11,726 bases of DNA from Candidatus Omnitrophota bacterium (GTDB lineage: Bacteria; Omnitrophota; Gorgyraeia; Gygaellales; JAHJCI01): the NCBI GenBank assembly GCA_016783355.1, contig JADHWR010000038.1, positions 1 to 11,726 of the forward strand, in the 5' to 3' direction. Below the pieces are notes generated by a model, which was not told the DNA's origin, did no database searches, and saw only the letters and a list, made by a program, of their open reading frames with translations. Shown piece after piece: positions 1 through 6,689 of the stretch; position 1 is the first letter of the stretch; each line of letters opens with the position of its first letter. The position numbers and the translations under genes were made by a program.

Positions 1-272
1 ATCATAAAAATTCCTAAAATCAAAAAGAGTACCGGAATGATTGTATTCTGAAGAAAGATTGGCCTGATTGCATATTGTCCCAACACACCTACAATCAGGC
101 CAAAAAGTAAATAGGAGATGAATTTTCCGAGAAGGAAAAGACCCAAATAAAGAGATGAATCTTTTACTGTTGCGCCCTCTCTGGATAACATTAATGGCGC
201 TAAAATGGGAAGGCAATGCCCCAGGCAAAGACACCCCATGGAAAGCCCCAATGCGATAGCACTAAAAATCAT
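1..272 (-). CDS. Polytopic membrane protein, DsbD/TauE-like (N-terminal part; 3' end outside window)
   Basis: Only the first 90 residues are visible; the frame runs open off the left edge. It starts at ATG 270-272, preceded by AAGGAAT at a suitable distance. The N-terminus is a hydrophobic segment carrying a cysteine/histidine cluster, C14-x-C16-x-x-H19-C20-x-P22. A short polar stretch (about 31-41) and two further hydrophobic segments (about 42-59 and 69-90) follow. A membrane helix with a Cys-rich start and a conserved Pro is the pattern of the DsbD_2/UreH-like transmembrane families, often labelled sulfite exporter TauE/SafE or cytochrome c biogenesis protein. Members move reducing equivalents, metal ions or small anions across the inner membrane; substrate cannot be assigned here. 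It is separated from the upstream gene by about 134 bases containing a strong palindrome, so it may be transcribed separately. Confident as a membrane protein, moderate for family. Confidence 0.72.
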   Translation of the reverse strand, partial: MIFSAIALGLSMGCLCLGHCLPILAPLMLSREGATVKDSSLYLGLFLLGKFISYLLFGLIVGVLGQYAIRPIFLQNTIIPVLFLILGIFM

Positions 273-305
273 TAAATATTCCTTATTGTTTTTTTACAGA
301 ATGCG

Positions 306-332
306 ATATTACAATACATCTTCGGGTGTAAA
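306..332 (-). promoter_or_regulatory. Possible sigma70-type promoter for the membrane protein gene
   Basis: On the minus strand TTTACA (327-332, five of six matches to TTGACA) is followed after 15 bases by TAATAT (306-311, four of six to TATAAT), about 34 bases before the start codon at 272. The spacing is short and the -10 weak. The -35-like box directly abuts the palindrome. This is a guess from pattern only. Confidence 0.2.
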
Positions 333-378
333 CCCCGTTAGACCCTTCCTTTAAAGGAAATAGGAAGGTCTAACGGGG
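333..378. repeat. Imperfect intergenic palindrome (element 1), possible bidirectional terminator
   Basis: The left arm at 333-350 (CCCCGTTAGACCCTTCCT) pairs with the right arm at 362-378 (AGGAAGGTCTAACGGGG). This gives 17 base pairs with one bulged C and an 11-base loop. It begins 28 bases after the stop of the beta-lactamase-like gene, a terminator-like place, but there is no long T-run on either strand (minus: TTTACACC; plus: TAAAATT). The sequence TCTAACGGG in its right arm recurs exactly in the second palindrome near 3139-3174, which suggests a dispersed element rather than only a terminator. Confidence 0.7.
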
Positions 379-406
379 TAAAATTGCCCACAGATTAATC
401 CTAAAC

Positions 407-1300
407 TTAAATTTCCTTATAATAATTATATGTTAATAGCGAAATTGCAGATATAAAGTTTTTTGTTCGCCTTGAGATCGGATGATTATGTTGAACGAGA
501 ACGCAGATGAGAAAATCACCCCAATCTGTAAATACAATTCCTGCATCATGACAAATGCCCTTCTCTAAGCCAGTTTTATGCGCAACAACAACTCCCGCAG
601 GAAGTTTCAGGGGAATCCGATCATTTACTGTTTGCCTCTTTAACAGCTCTATGCACTCAACCGATACATCGCGATTGACCAAATCCCCCGCATAAATTTT
701 TTCTAAAAGCAATGCCATATCCTGAGCAGTTGTATAGTTTTCTATTCCCTGCCCCCTGCTTTTCATATCCATCATTTTTCGGGAAATATTTGTATCTTCT
801 AATCCGAATTCCCTAAAACAGCTATTCAGGTAATCAAAACTCAATAATGAAATCAGCATATTCGTAGCGGTGTTATCGCTTTTTGTAATCATCAGTTCGA
901 TCAATTGTTTTACCGGAATTTTAATTCCCTCCGGCTTGCTTTTTAGCACTCCCGAACCGGCTACCTGATCATTGGCGCGAAGAACAACGAGTGTTTCTAA
1001 ATCCATCCTGCCTTGTGCGATCGCATAAAAACAACCGGCCATAATCGCGATTTTCACAATGCTTGCCGAGGGTATAGCTGTATCCTTATTAACCTCAATC
1101 TTCCAACCCCTGCTTAAATCTTTGATTACTATACACGGCTTCCCGTTAAACTTAGCAATCTCTCTCTCGCATGCCTGATTAAGAACTCTCCACGCAGCAC
1201 TTTGTTTTTTTAACAGAGCAATATTATAGCTACCAATAGTACAAATAATCAAAAGCAACACCACAAAAACAATTTTTTTTCTTATGCAGGGAAAAATCAT
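407..1300 (-). CDS. Class A beta-lactamase-like serine hydrolase, membrane-anchored
   Basis: A 297-residue protein of the beta-lactamase/transpeptidase-like fold (Beta-lactamase2, PF13354 type). A basic N-terminus (RKK at 7-9) and one hydrophobic stretch (about 10-30) indicate a signal anchor, so the enzyme domain faces the periplasm. The three active-site boxes are present: S80-I-V-K83 (nucleophile and base), S141-D-N143 and K242-T-G244. The omega-loop region reads RKMMD at 174-178 and GIENYTT at 185-191. It lacks the E-x-x-L-N box that supplies the deacylating Glu166 of true class A enzymes. It could therefore be a penicillin-binding or peptidoglycan hydrolase-like enzyme rather than a resistance enzyme; activity is not predictable from sequence. 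It starts 17 bases after the Maf gene and is probably co-transcribed with it. Its ribosome site is weak. Confidence 0.85.
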   Translation of the reverse strand: MIFPCIRKKIVFVVLLLIICTIGSYNIALLKKQSAAWRVLNQACEREIAKFNGKPCIVIKDLSRGWKIEVNKDTAIPSASIVKIAIMAGCFYAIAQGRMDLETLVVLRANDQVAGSGVLKSKPEGIKIPVKQLIELMITKSDNTATNMLISLLSFDYLNSCFREFGLEDTNISRKMMDMKSRGQGIENYTTAQDMALLLEKIYAGDLVNRDVSVECIELLKRQTVNDRIPLKLPAGVVVAHKTGLEKGICHDAGIVFTDWGDFLICVLVQHNHPISRRTKNFISAISLLTYNYYKEI

Positions 1301-1317
1301 GTTATAAATATGTGCCT

Positions 1318-1893
1318 TTAAAAGATATCCACGCCAACTTTCTTTAATAGCTTGAAGAGCTTAGCAATAGGCAAACCAACAACATTATAAAAACAACCTT
1401 CGATGCGCTCAATAAATATGCCTCCTAATCCCTGGATATCGAAACTGCCCGCCTTATTTAAAGGAGAAACACTACGGAAATATTTTTGGATTTGCCCTTC
1501 GTCCAAATGATGCATATAAATCTTCGTCTTATCATAAGCGGTACAAATTTTATTGCGACTAATATCGATCACCGCCAAGCCGCTATAAACCCACTGGGGT
1601 CGTTTTGAAAGCAATTTTAGCGTCTTAAGGGCATCTTTTATATCTTTGGGCTTACCAATTATCTTCCTTCCTGACAAGACAACGGTATCCGCAGCAATAA
1701 CGACTCCGGAATCGAATCTCTTGGCTACATCCTTGGCCTTAATTATGGCATTACCAATGACTAAATCGCGACAACTCCCTTTTAGCAAGTGTTTCTCTTT
1801 AATCTGGGATTCGACCACCTGGAACTTAAGACCAATCTGTTTTAACAGTTTCTGCCTGGCCTTCGATTTTGAAGCGAGGATTATTTTATGCAT
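1318..1893 (-). CDS. maf: Maf-family nucleoside triphosphate pyrophosphatase
   Basis: A 191-residue, full-length Maf/HAM1-like cytosolic protein. Family members hydrolyse non-canonical or dTTP/UTP-type nucleotides to monophosphate and pyrophosphate, and have been linked to septum formation arrest. Visible family blocks are LASKSKARQKLL (6-17), A68-D-T70 with the catalytic Asp, GKP (80-82), KAGSFDIQGLGG (147-158) and NVVGLP (170-175). The IQGLGG form resembles the dTTP/UTP-specific YhdE branch rather than YceF. The usual S-P-R-R near the N-terminus is S10-K-A-R13, so the first of the two arginines is missing while the second remains. The start ATG overlaps the stop of the upstream flavoprotein by 8 bases (ATGCATAA) and has AGAAGG six bases ahead, implying translational coupling. 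Family is certain; substrate is inferred. Confidence 0.93.
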   Translation of the reverse strand: MHKIILASKSKARQKLLKQIGLKFQVVESQIKEKHLLKGSCRDLVIGNAIIKAKDVAKRFDSGVVIAADTVVLSGRKIIGKPKDIKDALKTLKLLSKRPQWVYSGLAVIDISRNKICTAYDKTKIYMHHLDEGQIQKYFRSVSPLNKAGSFDIQGLGGIFIERIEGCFYNVVGLPIAKLFKLLKKVGVDIF

Positions 1894-3127
1894 AGGCTGC
1901 CTTCTCTCCTGCTAGATAACCAGTAGAAAATGCCTGCTGCAGATTGTAGCCGCCGCTGGAGGCGCAGCCATCGATAATTTCTCCGGCGAAATATAAGCCG
2001 GGGATAATTTTTGATTCCATTGTTCGTGGGTTAATCTCTCTCGTTGAAATTCCGCCACCAGTAACCATCGCCTCTTCAATAGGCAAAGAACCGGTAATCG
2101 TTAATGGTAGTGCCTTTAATAAGCTGATCATCGAGCTTCTTTGTCTCTGAGTAATCTGATTTGCTCTTGTTTCTGGATTCAAGCTCAACAGGCATATAAA
2201 TATCGGGATCAACTTATGCGGTAAGAGACCCTTCATTATATTTTTTAATTGAACTTTTCCTTGAGATTTAAATTCCTTCAATAACCTGTCTTCCAGCTGC
2301 CCATGACTTAACCCCGGCTTAAGATCGATAAAGAGCCTGATTTGTTTATGTTCTTTAAGTTTAGAAATAACATTAGCGCTTAAATCTAAGACTATTGGTC
2401 CAGAAACGCCAAAGTGCGTAAACATAAACTCCCCCAGGTCAGAGACAATTTTCTTCTTGTCGTATTCAAATGTAATACGTATATTCCTTAATGAAAGTCC
2501 CTGCAATTTCTTGCTCCATAACTCCCCGGTCCTTAAAGGGACGAGCGCAGGGCTTAAGGGCACAATCGCATGGCCTAGACTTCTTGCAATCTGAAAACCA
2601 TCGCCAGTAGAGCCAGTAATTTTATAAGAAGCGCCTCCGGTTGATAAGATTACCTTTTTGGCATTGATCTTACCCTTACTTCCAAAATGCAATTGAAAAC
2701 AATCTGCTTTTCTTTTTATGTCCAACAAACGCATTTTATAGAGTACCTCGACCTTGTTCTCTACCAAATATTCTTTTAAAATCTTTACAATGGAATAAGC
2801 CCTATATGTGATTGGGAAAACGCGTCCCTGTCGCTCTATCTTAAGCTGCAGGCCTTTTTTGTTCAAAAAATCAATCAAATCCTGATTAAAGAACGCAAGG
2901 AATGCCGACCTCAAGAAAACACCTTGCTTACCAAACCTTTCAATGAATGCATCCAGAGAAGCAATATTCGTAACATTACACCTTCCTTTGCCGGTAAGCA
3001 GAATTTTTTTACCGAGCACATCATTCCTTTCCAGTAAAACAACTTTTTTCTTAAGTTGGCCTGCGCGAATCGCCGCGATCATCCCCGCCGGCCCTGCGCC
3101 AACCACAGCAATATCATAAACACCCAT
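1886..3127 (-). CDS. NAD(P)/FAD-dependent oxidoreductase, HI0933/YhiN family
   Basis: A 413-residue flavoprotein of usual length for the HI0933/YhiN (BaiN-like) family. The N-terminal Rossmann motif is G10-A-G-P-A-G15, with an acidic residue ending the second strand (E34). The family signature GKKILLTGKGRCNVTN spans 39-54. A middle STGG...GSTGDG block, an FTHFGVSGP block and a C-terminal GE-(I/L)-hD...SGGYNLQ-A block (382-400) complete the FAD-binding fold. Some relatives reduce bile-acid intermediates or other unsaturated substrates, but most are uncharacterised, so no substrate is proposed. It is predicted cytosolic. The start at ATG 3125-3127 is supported by GAGG six bases upstream, and that site touches the edge of an intergenic palindrome. 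It overlaps maf at its 3' end. Family confident, function unknown. Confidence 0.93.
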   Translation of the reverse strand: MGVYDIAVVGAGPAGMIAAIRAGQLKKKVVLLERNDVLGKKILLTGKGRCNVTNIASLDAFIERFGKQGVFLRSAFLAFFNQDLIDFLNKKGLQLKIERQGRVFPITYRAYSIVKILKEYLVENKVEVLYKMRLLDIKRKADCFQLHFGSKGKINAKKVILSTGGASYKITGSTGDGFQIARSLGHAIVPLSPALVPLRTGELWSKKLQGLSLRNIRITFEYDKKKIVSDLGEFMFTHFGVSGPIVLDLSANVISKLKEHKQIRLFIDLKPGLSHGQLEDRLLKEFKSQGKVQLKNIMKGLLPHKLIPIFICLLSLNPETRANQITQRQRSSMISLLKALPLTITGSLPIEEAMVTGGGISTREINPRTMESKIIPGLYFAGEIIDGCASSGGYNLQQAFSTGYLAGEKAAYA

Positions 3128-3138
3128 AGCAAGCCTCG

Positions 3139-3174
3139 TTAGCCCCGTAAGAAATTTTATTTCTAACGGGCTAA
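3139..3174. repeat. Imperfect intergenic palindrome (element 2)
   Basis: The left arm at 3139-3155 (TTAGCCCCGTAAGAAAT) pairs with the right arm at 3159-3174 (ATTTCTAACGGGCTAA) around a three-base loop. There are 15 pairs, one bulged C and one A-A mismatch. It fills the 51-base gap between the batE stop and the flavoprotein start, ending only a few bases from that gene's ribosome site. There is no T-run after the stem on the minus strand, so a classic rho-independent terminator is unlikely. It shares TCTAACGGG and CCCCGT with the palindrome at 333-378. In RNA it could influence downstream translation or transcript processing. Confidence 0.72.
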
Positions 3175-3178
3175 GTGA

Positions 3179-3946
3179 TCAAAGAGGTTCTATGTCTGAT
3201 TTTTTAACCCACCCTTGCTTGCCATCAATACGCCTGACCTTTGTCCAATCTTTCTTCGTAGTAATCACAAAAACACTCTCGCCTTCGTTTAAACAAAAAA
3301 AGGTTGTTGCGTGATCAAGTGGCTCAAATTTAGAATCAGAAACTTCGGCGATAACAATTGCTTCCTTCTGAATAACGATCCTATAAAATTGTACAAAAAA
3401 TATGGAGATGCAAATAATTAGTAGTGCTAGGGTTATCATACTTATGTAAGTCAAGATTTTCTTTGCCTTTTTCCTCACAATCGCAAAAATAATTAGGCTC
3501 GAAAGGATAAAATATAAAATCATGCTCAGCCAGGTAATTTTATCCAAGCTGAAGGAACGGCACAAAATAAAATATGCGCGCATAAAACCCTTTCCTGAGA
3601 CAACAAGAATCCGCCCCTCAATCAGAGATTGAGCATATTCCAAATTGGATTTTAAATCAGCATCGCCAGGCATCAGCCTCTGAGCACGCAGATAGCTTAA
3701 AATTGCTTTTCCTAAAGCACTGTATTTAAAATAGGCATTACCGAGATTGTAATAAAGCGGGCCAGACTCAAGCCCTAAGCTTAAGGCGCTTTCATAATCA
3801 GTAATTGCTTGCTCAAATTTCTCCTCGCGATAATGGGTATTTCCCTGATAGAATAATGAGCGCACTTGACTCAAATCATCGCCGTCAGCCAGTTTTGGAT
3901 AAATAAATATAAATATTAAAAATAAAATCGCTAATTTGGGCTTCAT
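3179..3946 (-). CDS. batE: BatE: TPR and SH3-like domain membrane protein
   Basis: A 255-residue protein of the aerotolerance operon. It has an N-terminal signal sequence (about 1-20), TPR-type helices (about 27-110, with the motif PLYYNLGNAYFKYSALGKAI), two transmembrane helices (about 137-156 and 164-186) joined by a short basic loop (VRKKAKK), and a C-terminal bacterial SH3-like domain (about 196-254) with W234 and G245-W246. The positive-inside rule puts both the TPR and the SH3 parts in the periplasm. TPRs usually bind partner proteins, and SH3b domains often bind peptides or cell wall, which fits an envelope complex. Its ATG overlaps the batD stop as ATGA, and GAAGGG lies eight bases upstream. 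It is the last gene of the packed cassette; a palindrome follows 4 bases after its stop. The BatE name rests on architecture and position. Confidence 0.85.
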   Translation of the reverse strand: MKPKLAILFLIFIFIYPKLADGDDLSQVRSLFYQGNTHYREEKFEQAITDYESALSLGLESGPLYYNLGNAYFKYSALGKAILSYLRAQRLMPGDADLKSNLEYAQSLIEGRILVVSGKGFMRAYFILCRSFSLDKITWLSMILYFILSSLIIFAIVRKKAKKILTYISMITLALLIICISIFFVQFYRIVIQKEAIVIAEVSDSKFEPLDHATTFFCLNEGESVFVITTKKDWTKVRRIDGKQGWVKKSDIEPL

Positions 3947-5796
3947 CCCTTTATCCCTTCAAACCGATCAATGACTTCTTCTAGCAGCTTAAACACATCC
4001 CGCATCTGTTCTCTGGTAATGCTCGCAGGCGCATAACGGGCGCGATCGCAATGATTAAAACACTCGCTTAACCGATCAAGGATTTGTTTATCAATATTCA
4101 GTGCTTGTAAATCATCTATTACATTTGAGGTTATTCCTACGGTAGGCAAATGAAATTTATCTCCTAGATATTCCTGGAGTGTTTTAAAAACGGTATCGAA
4201 AAATTTATTTGGCTCTTTCGAATTGAGCAGGTGACGCGCCTGAGCTAAATTCTTCTTTGCCTTGCCTGGCGCGCGCAAGCGTCTTGCGTAAGGAATATCT
4301 GCTTCCAGGCGCGCCTTCCGTCTCTGAAAAATTAAAACAGAAATAATCACAAATAAGGGGATAAACTGAATTATTAAGAATGGTTTATTCTGAGATAAAA
4401 TTTTGCCCTTTCGCTTCAATCTGCCTAGTCGATCCTTTATATAAATAATGTCTCTACCCAACATTTCCTTCCTGCGAACAATGCCTGTACCTTCTTCAGG
4501 AATTCCAAAAACCTTCAATTCCTCACCGCCGGCAGAAGGATTGACCTTAACTGCTATCGGCCCCCTGGTGATCTCTTTATATTCTCTAGATTCGGGATCA
4601 AAGAAACTAAAGCTTACCTTTGGTATCTGGCTAACTTTTTCATTTCTGGGAATGAGCACGTGTTCAAATATTTTTCCCGACTGAATTTGCCTAATCTCTG
4701 GATCATAAACCTTAAAATCATCCTTAGTATCGAGTGAAGGAGACTTTATTGTTTTGAAATTACCATTCCCGGTAATCGTCATCTTTAATGTAATCGGATC
4801 GCCTACATTAACCTCTTTGGGATCAGCCTCAAGATAAAATTTATAATTTCCCAGGGCGCCGTTAAAACTATCGGGCATATACTCCTCAGGTAAAGGCATA
4901 ATTGTAAAAGGAATGTCAATTGACCCCAAATTTAAAGGATGCTTCTCATAGCGAAAGCCGAAAAAACCACGAAAAGCATCTGAGTCAAAAAAATCATCAT
5001 CAAAGAAAGACGAGCGCGACTTCCTTTTGGATCTCTTTTTTAAGACTAAATTACATTTTAACCTCGCTGGTCCTAATTTTAATTCTCCGGGGCGCATAGC
5101 AAAAACATTAGTATTAAATTCTATTACATTGTAAGAAATACCCTCGAATACCTCTCGATACTGCAGGGGCTGAACGAATTCATCAATTGAAAATCCTTCA
5201 TGTGTAAACTCAGGATATTGAATGTCTCTTATACTGAGATTATTTATATAAAGCTTGACGGTTAAGGGGATAATTTCATTAACATAAGCATTGCTCTGAT
5301 CAACTTGTAAAATAAGGAAAATCTTGTCATCTAATCCCTGAATTCCATGATTAAATTTTTTGCTTTGCTCCTCCTGCGGCAGAGCGACCTGACCGGGAAC
5401 AACCTCTATTGATATTGGCTCCGTTGTAAAGGTGTTACCTTTATGCTGCACGGTAAAAGAAGGGATTTTAAATTTTCCTGTTTTTAGAGGAATTAGCGTG
5501 TAGATATGCGTAATAGAACTAGAGACACTCCGATTAATAATTGACATTCTCGTAGAGGGCCCCAAATAACGCCAGTCAAATCCTTCAATATCAGGCAAAT
5601 CAGGACGAGGAATATCTCCTGCACCATAGAAGCTAAGATTAAGCTGAAGGCTGGCACCTAAGGAAACTCTTGTTCTATCAATAGAGGCTTCAAATTTTAT
5701 CTCTTCCGCAAAAGATGTGGGTACATAGATTAGAAAATTAAAAATCAAGGACCAAAAAGCAAAGATGTATAAAAAATTGTTTTTATATTTTTGCAT
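3943..5796 (-). CDS. batD: BatD: exported aerotolerance protein with cytoplasmic helical tail
   Basis: A 617-residue BatD-type protein (oxygen-tolerance family, PF13584). It has a signal peptide (cleavage probably after A30), a long beta-rich periplasmic part with Ig-like segments (about 32-440), one transmembrane helix (about 472-490) and a basic-led cytoplasmic tail of about 125 residues. Around 253-282 a basic run (KKRSKRKSRS) switches to an acidic/aromatic run (FFDDDFFDSDAF); similar patches occur in other BatD proteins as far as I recall. The tail resembles the small protein encoded at 8711-9271 (C-D-x-x-R-Y-A at 583-589). The frame could begin at TTG 5806-5808, four codons earlier and overlapping batC. 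I prefer ATG 5794-5796 because it gives a clean signal peptide; the AAAGGA just before TTG is too close to serve that codon. The stop overlaps batE by ATGA. Confidence 0.88.
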   Translation of the reverse strand: MQKYKNNFLYIFAFWSLIFNFLIYVPTSFAEEIKFEASIDRTRVSLGASLQLNLSFYGAGDIPRPDLPDIEGFDWRYLGPSTRMSIINRSVSSSITHIYTLIPLKTGKFKIPSFTVQHKGNTFTTEPISIEVVPGQVALPQEEQSKKFNHGIQGLDDKIFLILQVDQSNAYVNEIIPLTVKLYINNLSIRDIQYPEFTHEGFSIDEFVQPLQYREVFEGISYNVIEFNTNVFAMRPGELKLGPARLKCNLVLKKRSKRKSRSSFFDDDFFDSDAFRGFFGFRYEKHPLNLGSIDIPFTIMPLPEEYMPDSFNGALGNYKFYLEADPKEVNVGDPITLKMTITGNGNFKTIKSPSLDTKDDFKVYDPEIRQIQSGKIFEHVLIPRNEKVSQIPKVSFSFFDPESREYKEITRGPIAVKVNPSAGGEELKVFGIPEEGTGIVRRKEMLGRDIIYIKDRLGRLKRKGKILSQNKPFLIIQFIPLFVIISVLIFQRRKARLEADIPYARRLRAPGKAKKNLAQARHLLNSKEPNKFFDTVFKTLQEYLGDKFHLPTVGITSNVIDDLQALNIDKQILDRLSECFNHCDRARYAPASITREQMRDVFKLLEEVIDRFEGIKG

Positions 5797-5801
5797 TTTT
5801 A

Positions 5802-6689
5802 CTACCAATCCTTTAAAACCTCAGGCAATCCCCGCGTGGGAATCTTTTCCTTATACAGCCCTTTCGGCTCTTCTTCTTGACGATAGCTCTCTAAAAGCAT
5901 TAATGCCTCTTGTTTTGATATTTCGTCCTTTGATTGCTCGACCTCAGTAACTTGCTCGGAAAGCTGCTTTTCTTTGTCTCCTTCTTCTTGCAGGGTGGCG
6001 CTTTCAATTTGCTTCTCCTTTTCTATATCCTGTTCTGACTGTTGAGCCTGCGGCTGTTCTTGATCTTCCATTTTTTTAGCGGCTTCTTCTTTAGTTTGCC
6101 CCTGACCTATCTGTTGACGCTGGGCTTCCTGTTGTTGGCCTTCTACTTCCTCGTTCTGTTGTTCTTGCTTTTCTTCCTGAGTCTGTCTTTGTTGTTGCTG
6201 TTGTTTTAACTTCTCTTCTAAGCGCTCAAGCTCGTTTTTGACAAACTCATAATTATACTCTACATCTTCATCCTCAGGTTCAAGTTCAAGGGCGCGCTGA
6301 TAATGATGGAGTGCTTGCTCTAATAAATTTATCGCTTCCGGCAAATTTACTTCCTCTTTATTGATGCCGTATTTAAATTTCGTATTACCAATATTATAAC
6401 TTGCCTTTTGTTCTAATGATTGGTTTTCTGAAAGCAATGATTTTTCAAAATGACTGATTGCCTTTTGATAATCTTCTATCTTATAAAAAGCAGCACCGGT
6501 ATTGAAATTGACGATATCTGAATCCGGGGAATCCCTAAGGGCCTCTGTGTACTCTTTTAACGCCTCCTTAAACTCGTCCTGATTATATAATAAATTTCCC
6601 TTCTTCACCCTAGTTTTTGCTTGCCTCCCGGCAAAACAAGGGTGCGAAGAAAAACATAATATTAATAATATCAAGAAAAGTTGTTTCAT
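5802..6689 (-). CDS. batC: BatC: periplasmic TPR protein with Gln/Glu-rich coiled region
   Basis: A 295-residue exported protein. A signal peptide (1-20, cleavage likely at CFA|G) is followed by TPR repeats (about 24-150; for example YQKAISHFEKSL and YQRALELEPEDEDVEYN). A long highly charged low-complexity stretch (about 153-262) is dominated by Gln and Glu. The C-terminus ends IPTRGLPEVLKDW, and the final KDW-like end is typical of BatC proteins. There is no lipobox, so it is soluble or held by partners in the periplasm. It is a likely scaffold that interacts with BatA/BatB or BatD. Its ATG overlaps the batB stop by 4 bases. The 3' end runs directly into batD, six bases before the preferred ATG. 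The ribosome site is weak, which suggests coupling to batB translation. Family call is strong from order plus architecture. Confidence 0.86.
   Translation of the reverse strand: MKQLFLILLILCFSSHPCFAGRQAKTRVKKGNLLYNQDEFKEALKEYTEALRDSPDSDIVNFNTGAAFYKIEDYQKAISHFEKSLLSENQSLEQKASYNIGNTKFKYGINKEEVNLPEAINLLEQALHHYQRALELEPEDEDVEYNYEFVKNELERLEEKLKQQQQQRQTQEEKQEQQNEEVEGQQQEAQRQQIGQGQTKEEAAKKMEDQEQPQAQQSEQDIEKEKQIESATLQEEGDKEKQLSEQVTEVEQSKDEISKQEALMLLESYRQEEEPKGLYKEKIPTRGLPEVLKDW

Noticed and set aside
333..378. Palindrome as an ordinary rho-independent terminator
   Set aside because: The stem is strong but no run of T follows on either strand, and its arm is shared with another intergenic copy; termination remains possible but is not the best single explanation.
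407..1300. Calling the serine hydrolase an antibiotic-resistance beta-lactamase
   Set aside because: The deacylation Glu box is missing, and the surroundings are housekeeping genes with no mobile element.
1646..1915. Plus-strand open frame of 89 codons opposite maf
   Set aside because: It lies antisense to a well-recognised Maf gene, has no family resemblance and no ribosome site; it is a shadow of the real gene.
5806..5808. TTG start for batD overlapping batC
   Set aside because: The purine-rich AAAGGA directly abuts the TTG with no spacer, while ATG 5794-5796 gives a standard signal peptide. Not fully excluded.
4448..5950. Plus-strand open frames opposite batC/batD (4448-4684 and 5765-5950)
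   Set aside because: Short, low-complexity translations antisense to clear signal-peptide and BatD/BatC coding sequence; no independent support.
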